Assembly (NCBI GenBank): GCA_017428545.1
Contig: JAFRQR010000031.1
Coordinates: 1-32,516, forward strand
Length of the DNA stretch: 32,516 nucleotides
Reading direction: 5' to 3'
From: Clostridiales bacterium
GTDB lineage: Bacteria; Bacillota; Clostridia; Saccharofermentanales; Saccharofermentanaceae
Position numbers and translations under genes: made by a program. Every line of letters begins with the position of its first letter. Position 1 is the stretch's first letter. Positions 1 through 8,677 of the stretch are shown here, one piece after another. The notes beneath the pieces were generated by a model. That model was given only the letters and a program-made list of their open reading frames with translations. It was not told the origin of the DNA and did no database searches.

Positions 1-62
1 ACCATCTTTAAGATGCTTTTTTACGATTTTTAGCTTGGTCTCTCTTGTTATTAGCATAAAAG

Positions 63-104
63 TACCCCCATTCATTGTACATCGCTGTACAAAAAATGGG
101 GGTA
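63..104 (-). terminator. Long hairpin downstream of tRNA-Ser, possible terminator
   Basis: An outer 10-bp inverted repeat (TACCCCCATT at 63-72, AATGGGGGTA at 95-104) encloses an inner 6-bp one (TTGTAC 75-80, GTACAA 87-92). It begins 14 bases past the 3' end of the minus-strand tRNA and is followed on that strand by ACTTTTATG, only a short T run. It may end tRNA transcription or be a small mobile palindrome. Confidence 0.45.
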
Positions 105-117
105 ACTTCATCAAATT

Positions 118-210
118 TGGCGGAGAAGGAGGGAGTCGAACCCTCGCGCGGCTGTTACACCACCTAAAGCTTTAGCAAAGCCTCCCCTTCGGCCTCTTGG
201 GTACTTCTCC
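118..210 (-). tRNA. tRNA-Ser (anticodon GCU)
   Basis: Read on the minus strand, GGAGAAG (210-204) pairs with CTTCTCC (128-122) as the acceptor stem, followed by discriminator G and an encoded CCA (120-118). The anticodon arm has stem AGGCT/AGCTT around loop TTGCTAA, giving anticodon GCT for serine codons AGC/AGU. The T arm is GAGGG-TTCGACT-CCCTC, and a long variable arm fits a class II tRNA. It lies about 80 bases past the rmuC stop on the same strand and could be cotranscribed with it. I saw no copy of its 3' end elsewhere in the window, so it is not obviously the att site of the element at the right edge. Confidence 0.95.
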
Positions 211-288
211 ATGCCGAAGTCATTTGCTTCTATTGAAGCGACATGAGATATTCTACCATAGAAAAAACAACTTTGCCACACCTATTTT

Positions 289-1680
289 TCAGGTACATTC
301 ATTCGGGATCTCCGGAACAGTTTCCGCCTGCATGCCATCGGTAAGATATGGTGTATCCTCAAGTTCCGTAATGCTTCGAAGTGCCCGGTTTACCGCATTT
401 GTACGTGTGGTGCGCAGATTCTCCAGATTGTTCGATGCCGCATCGAGGCTCTTTTTGACCTTTTCCAGTGCCTCTTCGTACTTTCCGAACTCTTTCTTTA
501 CTGCCCCAAGAGTCCTTTCGATCTCATGGGACTTCTTCTCGATCGCCAACGCCTGGAAGTAGTTCGTGACCGTACTAAGGATCGCCATAAGCGTGTATGG
601 CCCGGCTACGGTGATGTGCAGACGGTTCAGGTCTTCAAGCAGATTAAGGTTGACGATCTCCGAATACATGCCTTCGAACGGGACAAACAGGATCGCATAG
701 GCAGTCGTATCCGGGACACTGATATATTTCTCGGAAATTGCCCTCGCGTCCTCTCTGATCGCCACCGCGAACTCCCTTTTCGCCCTGGCGATCGCGTCTC
801 TGTCCGCTGAGTCGTATGCCTGTAACAGTGTTTCATATCGGTCCAGATGGCACTTGGAATCGATCGGAAGATAGGCAAATCCGTCACCGTCACGAAGCGG
901 CATGCGGATCGCGATCTCTACGTGCTCCGAAGAGCCGGGCTTGGTCGCAACTTCAATATCATACTGCTGAGGGGTAAGTACATCCGCGATGATCTGTTTA
1001 AGCTGGACTTCTCCGAGTATGCCTCTGGTCTTTACACCGTTTAAAGTCTTCTCCAGACTTCCCACCTGGTTGGAAATGCCCTTCAGTTCCCCCATGGACT
1101 TCTGAAGTTCCGTCATTTGTGCCAGAACGCCCTTAAAGCTCTTCTCAAACTGTTCATTTAGTGTCTTATCCAGTTTCTCGTTTACGGTCTCACGCATCTT
1201 TTCCAGTTGAAGATTATTCTCCGTCCTCATACGGGTAAAATCCTCATGGAAAGTCTCCGTCAGTTTGGTAAGCCTTATCTCCATGGACTTGTTCAGGGTA
1301 TCCAGGCCGCTCGAAAGAAGCTTCGAATTCCCTTCCAGAAGCGCCGTACTTCTTTCCTTATCTGTCTTTAATACAGCGACGATACTGTTATTCATGTTCT
1401 CGAAGCGCTGCATGTTCATGCGGCTGCTGAGAGTATTCAGCTCTTCGTTGTGTTTTCTGGTCATCTCCTGCTGGTCTTTTTCGACACGCGTCAGATTCTC
1501 TTCCATAGAAGAGATCCTCTGGTCGATGACTTTACTTACCGAATCGGTAAGGCGCGACGGGTCTTCCGTCTGGCGAGAGGCAAGGATATGCACTCCGGCG
1601 AATGTCCGAAGCACCAGAAATGTCACGATCAGCAGCAATACCAATGCCGCGGAACAAACCACCAGAACTGCTATATCCAT
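289..1680 (-). CDS. rmuC: RmuC family DNA recombination protein
   Basis: The 463-residue product has an N-terminal membrane segment (about residues 4-26), a long charged coiled coil (about 50-200), then the RmuC domain: SLEKTLNGVKTRGILGEVQL, a segment with PIDSKCHLDRYETL, and AYAILFVPFEGMY. Length and order match RmuC, a membrane-anchored protein with a predicted nuclease fold linked in E. coli to limiting inversions and recombination at repeats. The PIDSK segment resembles the acidic/lysine core of PD-(D/E)xK nucleases. AAGGAGG lies seven bases before the ATG, so the start is firm. It follows the hemolysin III gene on the same strand after 222 bases containing two inverted repeats, and precedes tRNA-Ser. 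The biochemical activity remains uncertain for the whole family. Confidence 0.92.
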   Translation of the reverse strand: MDIAVLVVCSAALVLLLIVTFLVLRTFAGVHILASRQTEDPSRLTDSVSKVIDQRISSMEENLTRVEKDQQEMTRKHNEELNTLSSRMNMQRFENMNNSIVAVLKTDKERSTALLEGNSKLLSSGLDTLNKSMEIRLTKLTETFHEDFTRMRTENNLQLEKMRETVNEKLDKTLNEQFEKSFKGVLAQMTELQKSMGELKGISNQVGSLEKTLNGVKTRGILGEVQLKQIIADVLTPQQYDIEVATKPGSSEHVEIAIRMPLRDGDGFAYLPIDSKCHLDRYETLLQAYDSADRDAIARAKREFAVAIREDARAISEKYISVPDTTAYAILFVPFEGMYSEIVNLNLLEDLNRLHITVAGPYTLMAILSTVTNYFQALAIEKKSHEIERTLGAVKKEFGKYEEALEKVKKSLDAASNNLENLRTTRTNAVNRALRSITELEDTPYLTDGMQAETVPEIPNECT

Positions 1681-1698
1681 ACTTCTGCCTCCTTAATG

Positions 1699-1784
1699 CG
1701 GCTTTCCGGGTGCTGCAGTTGGTATAGTGAAATTCGTGCGTTGTATCTGCAAAAGAAGCAGTTACGGACAACACCGGAAAGCCG
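1699..1784 (-). promoter_or_regulatory. Structured leader in front of rmuC
   Basis: CGGCTTTCCGG (1699-1709) and CCGGAAAGCCG (1774-1784) form a perfect 11-bp inverted repeat. In the rmuC mRNA the 3' arm ends about six bases before the AAGGAGG ribosome binding site. The 64-base loop contains a smaller CTGC/GCAG hairpin. It could affect ribosome access, but no known riboswitch class is recognised. Confidence 0.35.
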
Positions 1785-1831
1785 GCCCTCATATCGGGCA
1801 TTTCGTTTTTACAATACAGATAATATCAGGG

Positions 1832-1875
1832 AAGCTGTCCCATTAAACGGCCTGAATCACATGCAGGGACAGCTT
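1832..1875. repeat. 10-bp inverted repeat between rmuC and the hemolysin III gene
   Basis: AAGCTGTCCC (1832-1841) and GGGACAGCTT (1866-1875) are perfect inverse copies with a 24-base loop. No T tract follows on the minus strand, so it is a poor intrinsic terminator for the hemolysin III gene. On the plus strand it is followed by TAATTGTATATT, but no plus-strand gene ends here. Confidence 0.4.
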
Positions 1876-1902
1876 TAATTGTATATTGAACCGGATTTCC
1901 CT

Positions 1903-2568
1903 TTATTTGAGATAGATGAACAGCCAGATCCCGAGCCACATGGTGGCAGCGCCGAGAAGCACGAAGATATGCCAGATGAAGTGCATTCCCTTTTTCTTTC
2001 TGGCAAAGGGGATCATGCCGATGGTGTAGAAAAGCCCGCCGCTAAGGATCAGGATAAACATCCAAAAATCATTCTTTACCATTCCCGGAACGAAAAGAAG
2101 ACCGCTCCAGCCGATCAGAAAATAAAGAGTAAAGTGAAGGGCCCGAAACCGCGCCGGTCCGAAGACCCCGATAAACGTGATCCCGGTAACGATCAGGCCC
2201 CACTGGATACAGAACATGACCAGTCCTTTTGTATCGCCCCAGTAAACCAGGCACAAAGGCGCAAACGTGCCGCCGATAAGAAGATAGATTGAGCAATAAT
2301 CAAAACGCCGCCAGAGCTTTTTCACGAAAAGCCCGTGTTTCCAGGAATGATAAAGGCAGCTCATGGTAAAAAGAAGGATCATGCAGATGCCGTAAAAGCA
2401 CGATGCCAGGACTTTGAGCGAGGTGTCGGACTTTAGGAGCATCACGACAAATGCCGCGATCGACAGCGCCGCACCGACTCCGTGCGTGACAGCATTGCCG
2501 ATCTCCTCGAGGAGCGTCAGCTTCGGCGGTTCATTTCTCTTGTCGATCTCTTCTTTCGTCATACGCAT
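1903..2568 (-). CDS. Hemolysin III / PAQR family membrane protein
   Basis: The 221-residue protein has about seven hydrophobic helices and the family signatures EEIGNAVTHGVGA near the N-terminus, SCLYHSWKHG after TM2, FDYCSIYLLIGGTFAP in the middle and WHIFVLLGA near the end. The conserved Ser, His and Asp in these motifs are thought to bind zinc in PAQR proteins. The hemolysin name is historical; family members are often linked to lipid or membrane homeostasis, and some homologues have hydrolase-like activity. No Shine-Dalgarno precedes either possible start (ATG at 2568 or 2562), and a promoter -10 abuts the first, so translation may be leaderless, beginning at MTKEEIDK (2562). It is divergent from the GGDEF gene. 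Confidence 0.9.
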   Translation of the reverse strand: MRMTKEEIDKRNEPPKLTLLEEIGNAVTHGVGAALSIAAFVVMLLKSDTSLKVLASCFYGICMILLFTMSCLYHSWKHGLFVKKLWRRFDYCSIYLLIGGTFAPLCLVYWGDTKGLVMFCIQWGLIVTGITFIGVFGPARFRALHFTLYFLIGWSGLLFVPGMVKNDFWMFILILSGGLFYTIGMIPFARKKKGMHFIWHIFVLLGAATMWLGIWLFIYLK

Positions 2569-2597
2569 ATTCTATTCGTACGGCAGGTGCTTTTCAA
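2569..2597 (-). promoter_or_regulatory. Promoter of the hemolysin III gene, likely leaderless
   Basis: On the minus strand TTGAAA (2597-2592), a 17-base spacer and TAGAAT (2574-2569) form a near-consensus SigA promoter. The -10 ends directly at the first ATG, so transcription should start about six to eight bases on, at or next to the second ATG (2562). Confidence 0.6.
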
Positions 2598-2647
2598 GAG
2601 GAAGGAGTCTCTCTGAAATGCCCTGTTTTCCGCGTCAAAAGCACCTG
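2584..2647. repeat. 11-bp inverted repeat in the divergent promoter region
   Basis: CAGGTGCTTTT (2584-2594) and AAAAGCACCTG (2637-2647) are perfect inverse copies about 53 bp apart (centre to centre), between the divergent hemolysin III and GGDEF genes. The left arm overlaps the minus-strand -35 region, so a regulator binding both arms could act on that promoter. A transcript hairpin is the alternative. Confidence 0.35.
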
Positions 2648-2677
2648 TCCTCCGACCTTTCCGTTCCCTTCGAGGTA

Positions 2678-2706
2678 TTGAGAGAAACCGCCGTCTGTGT
2701 TATATT
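2678..2706 (+). promoter_or_regulatory. SigA promoter of the sensor-GGDEF gene
   Basis: TTGAGA (2678-2683), a 17-base spacer and TATATT (2701-2706) match five of six consensus bases in each hexamer. The predicted start point leaves a leader of about 17 bases before the ATG at 2730. Confidence 0.65.
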
Positions 2707-2729
2707 TTCTTTATTAGTGAGGTACGCAT

Positions 2730-4559
2730 ATGAAGATCTGTGCTTTTATTGGGGATATGTATCGTGAATACTCGTCTGCATTGATCCTGGCAATTCGGGA
2801 TTATGCGATCGGACGCGGCCATAAAGTCGATGTTTTCGGAAACTGCTCGGTTCCGAGCGAGAACCCTCTCCATGCAGAAGGCCTCAAAAAGATCCTTTCT
2901 CTTCCGAAATATTCCGACTATGACGGTATCATCTTAAGTTCGGACACGCTGCATCATGCCGGCCTGAACTATGAACTTCTCGAGAACCTCACTTCCGCTC
3001 TCGATCTTCCTCCGGTCGTAAGTGTCCGTGCCGAGGAATCGGGCTTTTATGCGATCATCCCCGACAACCGCCAGATCATGTACGAGATCGCCAAATACGT
3101 GATCGGAAAATGCAACTGCGGAGATATCGGCTTTGTTATGGGCCGCAATGATCTCAATGATGCCCATGAGCGTCTGGCCGGCTTTGAAGATGCGATGCAT
3201 GAAGCCGGTTACAAGATCTCGAAAGACATGGTCTTCCACGGTAACTACTGGACCGACAAGGGCCCGGAAATGGCAGACTTTTTCATCCGCAAAGACGGAA
3301 GCCTGCCGCGCGCCATCATCTGTTCCAATGACTATATGGCCATCGCGCTCATCGATGAACTGATGCTGCGCGGATATTCGATCCCGAGGGACACGATCAT
3401 TACCGGCGTAGATAATCTCGATGATTCCTCGGTACACGTTCCTTCGGTTACGACTTCCGATATCCCGGAAAAGGTCCTCGGCTCAAAAGCCGTCGAGACT
3501 CTGGAAAAGATCCTCAACGGTGAAACCGTAGATATCACGACGATGGTTCCGGGGCGCCTGATCCTTCGCGAAAGCTCTGCCGAACACATGACGGACCGCG
3601 ATATCGATGACATGCACCGCAGGCTCGATTCCCTGCAGAGGAATTACTACGACAAGACGCGCGCCTTCGTTCTGCTCAGTTCCGATTACGAGGATGTGCT
3701 CTCGTATGACTCCTGCATCAATTTCACGCTGCAGAATCTGTATTCTTTCGGCATCTATAAGGAAGTCTTCCTTTGCGAATATTGTGAAAATGACCGTCAG
3801 CTCATCGGCTATTGTAAAGACGGCAAATGCCAGCGCGCCAATATTTCGTTCCCGAGCACCCAGCTCCTGCCATCGGAGTTTGAAAGCGATGACGCGCAGC
3901 TTCGCATCTTCCTTCCGATCTTCTATAAGAGTGAGGTTTTCGGTTACGCCGTATTCGTTCTGAATCCGAAAACGAAGTATATCCTTGATGAAAAACTCGA
4001 ATTCACCATGGTACTTCTGGGCCAGACATTGAACCGTCTGCATCTTTATGACAGGCTCTTCGAAGCCAATAACATCATGGATCTTTACATCAAAGATGCG
4101 CTGACCGGACTACTCAACCGTCGTGGTTTTGAGCAGGGCATCGCCCGGTATTTTACAAACGGGAAACTCGAAAATGATCCGATCGCCGTTGCCAGCATCG
4201 ATATGGATGGTCTGAAAGACATTAACGATAATCTCGGACATGCTTCCGGTGACGAAGCACTGAAAGGGATTGCACACTGTCTGGAATCCGTATTGAACGA
4301 AGGCGAGATCGCCGCAAGGATCGGCGGTGATGAATTCGTAGCCGTTCTTGTCCTCAACAGCCCGGCGCGTATCGGCCAGTTTATCCGAAGCTTCCGAAAT
4401 GCCATAAAAAAGGCCAATGCAGAAAGCACACACGCATTTACTCTCAGCGCCAGCATCGGCACCTCTGAAGTATCTGACTGGGATTCCATGATGGAGTGCA
4501 TGAACAAGGCCGATAAGATCATGTACATCGAGAAAAAGACAAAGAAGCACCGCAGCTAA
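2730..4559 (+). CDS. Diguanylate cyclase with cytoplasmic LacI-like sensor domain
   Basis: In this 609-residue protein, residues 1 to about 280 resemble the periplasmic-binding-like ligand domain of LacI regulators (YDGIILSSD, AHERLAGFEDAM, AIICSNDYMAIALIDELMLRG, ITGVDN), but no helix-turn-helix, signal peptide or membrane helix is present. A GAF-like middle region of about 150 residues follows, then a GGDEF domain from about 450. The active-site motif RIGGDEF is intact (GGDEF 532-536), as are IDMDGLKDINDNLGH and DALTGLLNRRGF, so c-di-GMP synthesis from GTP is expected. No RxxD inhibitory site precedes GGDEF. The likely role is sensing a soluble intracellular ligand, perhaps a sugar, and converting it to c-di-GMP. 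An SGNH hydrolase gene follows nine bases on. Confidence 0.88.
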   Translation: MKICAFIGDMYREYSSALILAIRDYAIGRGHKVDVFGNCSVPSENPLHAEGLKKILSLPKYSDYDGIILSSDTLHHAGLNYELLENLTSALDLPPVVSVRAEESGFYAIIPDNRQIMYEIAKYVIGKCNCGDIGFVMGRNDLNDAHERLAGFEDAMHEAGYKISKDMVFHGNYWTDKGPEMADFFIRKDGSLPRAIICSNDYMAIALIDELMLRGYSIPRDTIITGVDNLDDSSVHVPSVTTSDIPEKVLGSKAVETLEKILNGETVDITTMVPGRLILRESSAEHMTDRDIDDMHRRLDSLQRNYYDKTRAFVLLSSDYEDVLSYDSCINFTLQNLYSFGIYKEVFLCEYCENDRQLIGYCKDGKCQRANISFPSTQLLPSEFESDDAQLRIFLPIFYKSEVFGYAVFVLNPKTKYILDEKLEFTMVLLGQTLNRLHLYDRLFEANNIMDLYIKDALTGLLNRRGFEQGIARYFTNGKLENDPIAVASIDMDGLKDINDNLGHASGDEALKGIAHCLESVLNEGEIAARIGGDEFVAVLVLNSPARIGQFIRSFRNAIKKANAESTHAFTLSASIGTSEVSDWDSMMECMNKADKIMYIEKKTKKHRS

Positions 4560-4568
4560 AGGATCTTC

Positions 4569-5333
4569 ATGAAAAAACACTTTCAGTTCTCGGAAAAAGA
4601 AATCCTTCTACTGACCTTCTTCTGCGTTGCGCTGGTTCTGTTTCTTTTCGTCATGCTTCCGCATCTCGTTCCCAATCCCGCCCCGAAGGTACCGGCCCTC
4701 GAGATCTCCGACGACCTGAAAGACAATGCTTTACTTCATGAATTAACTTCCGCTTCTTCAGTATGTTTTGTCGGAGACAGCGTCACTTACGGGGTCCTTA
4801 ACGGCGGGTTCCCCTGGTATGACCCGCTTCTTCCCTACATCACCGCCAAGGTAGAAAATGTTTCCCTAGGCGGCTGGACAACGCGCTATCTTTTGGCCGA
4901 AAGCGGGACGATCCCTTCCTGCGAACTCTACGTCATTGCCATCGGCACGAACGACGTCCTTGTTAATGATCCGGTCAGATCCGCCACCACGGAAGAAGAC
5001 TATATTTCCAATATTGTTGAACTGAAGTCCCGGATCTGCGCCATCTCTCCGGATGCAAAGTTTGTCTTCATTGCACCGTGGATCGCAGGGAATGGCGGAG
5101 ATTCTTTCTCCCCGGAGGAGTTCGCTGAATTAAAAAAGAAGCGCGACTCGTATGCGGCCGCGCTTTCGGATCTGTGTATATCGGAAAAAGATCTGTTCAG
5201 TGATCCGGCGCCATTTATCGAAGAGAGGTTCGAAGAAGAATCCCAGGATCACTATCTGCTCGACTGGATCCATCCGAACTATAAATACGGGGTGCCTCTT
5301 TACTGTGAAGCAGCCCTTCGCGGATGTAAGTGA
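4569..5333 (+). CDS. Membrane-anchored SGNH/GDSL hydrolase
   Basis: The 254-residue protein has one N-terminal transmembrane anchor (about 12-32), then an extracytoplasmic SGNH hydrolase domain. Block I is VCFVGDSVTYG with nucleophile Ser71, block III is AIGTND (126-129), and block V is DWIHPN with Asp232 and His235 completing the triad. Such enzymes remove acyl groups from carbohydrates, lipids or cell-wall polymers; the substrate cannot be told here. AAGGA before the ATG and a nine-base gap after the GGDEF gene indicate one operon, so its output may be under the same control. It is convergent with the flavoprotein gene, with one base between the two stop codons and no clear terminator between them. 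Confidence 0.88.
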   Translation: MKKHFQFSEKEILLLTFFCVALVLFLFVMLPHLVPNPAPKVPALEISDDLKDNALLHELTSASSVCFVGDSVTYGVLNGGFPWYDPLLPYITAKVENVSLGGWTTRYLLAESGTIPSCELYVIAIGTNDVLVNDPVRSATTEEDYISNIVELKSRICAISPDAKFVFIAPWIAGNGGDSFSPEEFAELKKKRDSYAAALSDLCISEKDLFSDPAPFIEERFEEESQDHYLLDWIHPNYKYGVPLYCEAALRGCK

Positions 5334-5334
5334 T

Positions 5335-6249
5335 TCATTTCAAATCGTTGATGAAATCACAGGCACGGATCGCCGCATAAGCACCGTCGGCGCATGCCGT
5401 CGTGACCTGACGGAGCGTCTTCCGGCAGCAGTCGCCGGCGACGAAAAGACCCGGTGTTTTTGTATTTACGATATCTTCGGGAACGAAGTATCCTCTGCTG
5501 TCGAGCTGTGCGTATTCGGCAAAAGCACCGTTCTCCGGCACGAGTCCGACCGCCAGGAATACACCGTCACAGGCCGCCGTTTTCTTTTCGCCGTTTTCTT
5601 CATAGGACACACCGGTGAGGGTGCCGTCTTCGGAAGTTTCGTAAGCAAGTACTTTTGTAGAGGTATGGGCCTCGACATTGTCTTTCGGAAGAACCTGATC
5701 CTGCAGTTTCTGATCTGCCGTAAATTTCGGAAGATCCTGAAGAAGGATGAGCTTCTTTACGATGTTCACGAGCATCGCGGATTCGACAAACGCGGAGTTG
5801 CCGCCACCGACCATAACTACGGTCTTATCTCTGTAAAATTCACCATCGCAGACCGCGCAGAAACTGATGGAAGATCCGATGAGGTTCTCTTCGCCCGGAA
5901 GACCCAGCGTTCTGTGTGTGGTACCTGTCGCGAGGATCACCGTCTTTCCTTCGAACTTGTTTCCGTCTTCTGTCAGAACGATGAATCCGTCAGCCGTCTT
6001 TTCGATCCCCGTGACATTCTCCATCGCGACTTCCGCGCCCTGGCCCATGGCCTGATCGAGAAGCTTGTCGCCGAATTCATCACCGCTGATCGAATCGAAT
6101 CCCGGGATGTTCTCTACCTTTGGTGAATTGACGATCTGTCCGCCGAAAACGGATTTTTCGATCACCATAACTGTTTTCAGATTCCGCCGTCCATAGATAG
6201 CGGCGGTAAGACCCGCAGGTCCACCGCCGACTACAATAATATCGTACAT
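5335..6249 (-). CDS. trxB: Thioredoxin-reductase-like flavoprotein lacking the HRRxxxR motif
   Basis: The 304-residue protein has a FAD-binding VVGGGPAGLTAAIYG (7-20), a redox pair in SFCAVCDGEFY (Cys131, Cys134) and a C-terminal FAD motif GLFVAGDCCRKTLRQVTTACADGA-type region. The nucleotide domain retains GGGNSA (148-153) but carries LLQDLPKF where NADPH-dependent enzymes have HRRxxxR. That loss resembles clostridial ferredoxin-dependent thioredoxin reductases, so the electron donor may not be NADPH (inference). The ATG is one base after the nrdD stop and its AGGAG site lies inside nrdD, so the two are translationally coupled. The likely role is to reduce the redoxin domain fused to NrdD, and perhaps a separate thioredoxin. 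Confidence 0.88.
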   Translation of the reverse strand: MYDIIVVGGGPAGLTAAIYGRRNLKTVMVIEKSVFGGQIVNSPKVENIPGFDSISGDEFGDKLLDQAMGQGAEVAMENVTGIEKTADGFIVLTEDGNKFEGKTVILATGTTHRTLGLPGEENLIGSSISFCAVCDGEFYRDKTVVMVGGGNSAFVESAMLVNIVKKLILLQDLPKFTADQKLQDQVLPKDNVEAHTSTKVLAYETSEDGTLTGVSYEENGEKKTAACDGVFLAVGLVPENGAFAEYAQLDSRGYFVPEDIVNTKTPGLFVAGDCCRKTLRQVTTACADGAYAAIRACDFINDLK

Positions 6250-6250
6250 A

Positions 6251-8677
6251 TTATGCTCCTGTTGTTACGCTTGCTTCCTTATGTGCGTTCATCCAGTCGG
6301 CTGCTGCCGTGTCGCCTACATATCTTGTTCCGTCCGGATCGATGATCGTAGGTGTCTGCTGGATATTCAGCTCTCTGGCAAGATCCATGTTCTCGGAGCA
6401 GTTAACCAGGTTGTATTCGATCTTTGCGAGCTTGAACTTCTGCTCTGCGCCTTTGCACTTCGGACAGTGGTCCTTAACGTACATGGTCGGAACGACTGCA
6501 CCTGTGCTTACTGCTTCTGCTTTCGGAGCACTTTCGGTATCGCATACCGTGATTTTCTCCGGAACCGAGTATACCGGTGTGGACATCGGGCCGTTGTGGC
6601 AGAGGCAGGAATGACCGATATCGTACTCTACACGATCCTGATATTCCTGAGCCTTACCGTCGTTCCAGTTCTGGATCGGACGATAGTAACCTGTGATACG
6701 GCTGTATACTTCTGTCTTCTGTCCGCACTCCGGGCACTCGAAGACTTCACCTGTGATGTAACCGTGGTTCTTACATACGGAGTAAGTCGGAGACATCGTG
6801 TAGTACGGGAGTCTGTAGTTCTCGGCGATCTTACGTACGAGAGTTGCGGCTGCTTTCCAATCCGGGAGCTTTTCACCGAGGAATGCGTGGAATACCGTAC
6901 CGGATGTGTAAAGTGTCTGCAGGTTATCCTGAACATCGAGAGCGGAGAAGATATCCTCTGTGTAGCCTACCGGCAGGTGAGAAGAGTTGGTGTAATACGG
7001 TGTGCCGTTCTCATTTGCCGTGATGATATCCGGGAACTGCTCCTTATCGTGCTTAGCGAATCTGTATGTGGTAGATTCAGCCGGAGTTGCCTCGAGGTTG
7101 TAAAGGTCGCCGTACTTCTCCTGGTAGTCGGAGAGCTTTTCTCTCATGTGGTTAAGTACCTTAGCTGCGAACTCCTGTGTCTCTTTGTGGGTAAGATCCA
7201 TTTTCAGCCACTTCGCATTCAGGCCGACTTCGTTCATACCGATCAGGCCGATCGTAGAGAAGTGGTTATCGAATGTACCGAGGTATCTCTTCGTGTACGG
7301 ATAAAGACCTGTTTCGAGGAGCTTCGTGATAACGGTTCTCTTTGTCTTCAAAGATCTTGCGGAAATATCCATAAGTCTGTCGAGGCGCTTGAAGAAATCT
7401 GCTTCGTCTACTGCCTGATAAGCGATACGCGGCAGGTTGATCGTAACAACACCTACGGAACCCGTGGACTCACCGGATCCGAAGAATCCGCCGGACTTCT
7501 TTCTGAGTTCACGAAGGTCGAGTCTTAAGCGGCAGCACATGGAACGTACATCGCTCGGCTCCATGTCGGAGTTGATGTAGTTGGAGAAATAAGGTGTGCC
7601 GTATTTAGCGGTCATTTCGAACAGGAGCTTGTTGTTCTCTGTCTCGTCCCAGTTGAAGTCTCTTGTGATGGAGTATGTCGGGATCGGGTACTGGAAACCA
7701 CGGCCGTTCGCGTCGCCCTCGATCATGATGTCGATGAAGGCCTTATTGACCATATCCATTTCCTTCTGGCACTCACCATAGGTGAAGTCTACCTGCTTGC
7801 CGCCTACCCAGCACTGTTCGTCCTTCATGTCTCTCGGAACGACCCAGTCGAGTGTGATATTGGTGAACGGAGACTGTGTGCCCCATCTGGACGGTGTGTT
7901 TACGCCGAAGATGAAGGACTGGATGCACTGCTTAACTTCTTTCTGGGTCAGGTTGTCGATCTTAACAAACGGAGCCAGATATGTGTCGAAGGAAGAGAAT
8001 GCCTGAGCGCCTGCCCACTCGTTCTGCATGATACCTAAGAAATTGACCATCTGGTTGCAGAGTGTGGAGAGGTGGCCTGCCGGAGCGGATGTGATCTTAC
8101 CGACTACGCCGCCGAGGCCTTCCTGGATGAGCTGCTTGAGGGACCATCCTGCGCAGTAACCTGTCAGCATGGAGAGGTCGTGGATGTGGATCTCGGCTTT
8201 TCTGTGTGCTTCCGCGATCTCTTCATCATAGATCTCAGAGAGCCAGTAGTTTGCCGTGATGGCACCGGAGTTGGAAAGGATGAGACCGCCTACGCTGTAT
8301 GTAACGGTGGAGTTCTCTTTTACACGCCAGTCGTTGATCTGCAGATAGTTATCAACGATGTCCTTATAGTTGAGCATCGCATTTCTGACGTTACGGACCT
8401 TCTCACGATTTTTTCTGTAAAGGATATAAGCCTTTGCAACATCTGTAAAACCTGCTTCGGAGAGGATCTTCTCGACGCTGTCCTGAATGTCTTCTACCGA
8501 AATGACATCGTCCTTGATCTTCTCTTCAAAATCACTTGTTACACGAAGAGCCAGCATGTCGATCACACTTGGGTGATACTGTTTGTTACATGCGATAAAT
8601 GCTTTCTCGATAGCTGCGCTGATCTTCGTTACGTTAAAATCTACTACTACTCCGTCTCTCTTTGATACCCGATACAT
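6251..8677 (-). CDS. nrdD: Anaerobic (class III) ribonucleoside-triphosphate reductase with fused glutaredoxin-like domain
   Basis: With the start at 8677 (GGAGGA nine bases upstream) the protein has 808 residues; an upstream ATG at 8767 would precede that site and is less likely. The order is an ATP-cone (MYRVSKRDGVVVDFN onward, about 1-95), the ten-stranded barrel reductase core, a metal site (Cys635, His638, Cys648, Cys651) and the glycyl-radical loop SRITGYYRP with Gly663. After the usual end comes an extra domain of about 75 residues: MYVKDHCPKCKGAEQKF with CPKC (Cys738, Cys741) and QQTPT with the expected cis-Pro776, a thioredoxin/glutaredoxin-fold signature. It reduces NTPs to dNTPs without oxygen after activation by NrdG. 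The fused domain suggests thiol rather than formate as reductant. Confidence 0.95.
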   Translation of the reverse strand: MYRVSKRDGVVVDFNVTKISAAIEKAFIACNKQYHPSVIDMLALRVTSDFEEKIKDDVISVEDIQDSVEKILSEAGFTDVAKAYILYRKNREKVRNVRNAMLNYKDIVDNYLQINDWRVKENSTVTYSVGGLILSNSGAITANYWLSEIYDEEIAEAHRKAEIHIHDLSMLTGYCAGWSLKQLIQEGLGGVVGKITSAPAGHLSTLCNQMVNFLGIMQNEWAGAQAFSSFDTYLAPFVKIDNLTQKEVKQCIQSFIFGVNTPSRWGTQSPFTNITLDWVVPRDMKDEQCWVGGKQVDFTYGECQKEMDMVNKAFIDIMIEGDANGRGFQYPIPTYSITRDFNWDETENNKLLFEMTAKYGTPYFSNYINSDMEPSDVRSMCCRLRLDLRELRKKSGGFFGSGESTGSVGVVTINLPRIAYQAVDEADFFKRLDRLMDISARSLKTKRTVITKLLETGLYPYTKRYLGTFDNHFSTIGLIGMNEVGLNAKWLKMDLTHKETQEFAAKVLNHMREKLSDYQEKYGDLYNLEATPAESTTYRFAKHDKEQFPDIITANENGTPYYTNSSHLPVGYTEDIFSALDVQDNLQTLYTSGTVFHAFLGEKLPDWKAAATLVRKIAENYRLPYYTMSPTYSVCKNHGYITGEVFECPECGQKTEVYSRITGYYRPIQNWNDGKAQEYQDRVEYDIGHSCLCHNGPMSTPVYSVPEKITVCDTESAPKAEAVSTGAVVPTMYVKDHCPKCKGAEQKFKLAKIEYNLVNCSENMDLARELNIQQTPTIIDPDGTRYVGDTAAADWMNAHKEASVTTGA

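Noticed and set aside
118..210. tRNA-Ser as attachment site of the element at the right edge
   Set aside because: It is 28 kb away and no copy of its 3' end was seen near the integrase.
6281..7528. 415-codon plus-strand open frame opposite nrdD
   Set aside because: nrdD is certain by motifs; the antisense frame is open because of codon bias and has no family features.
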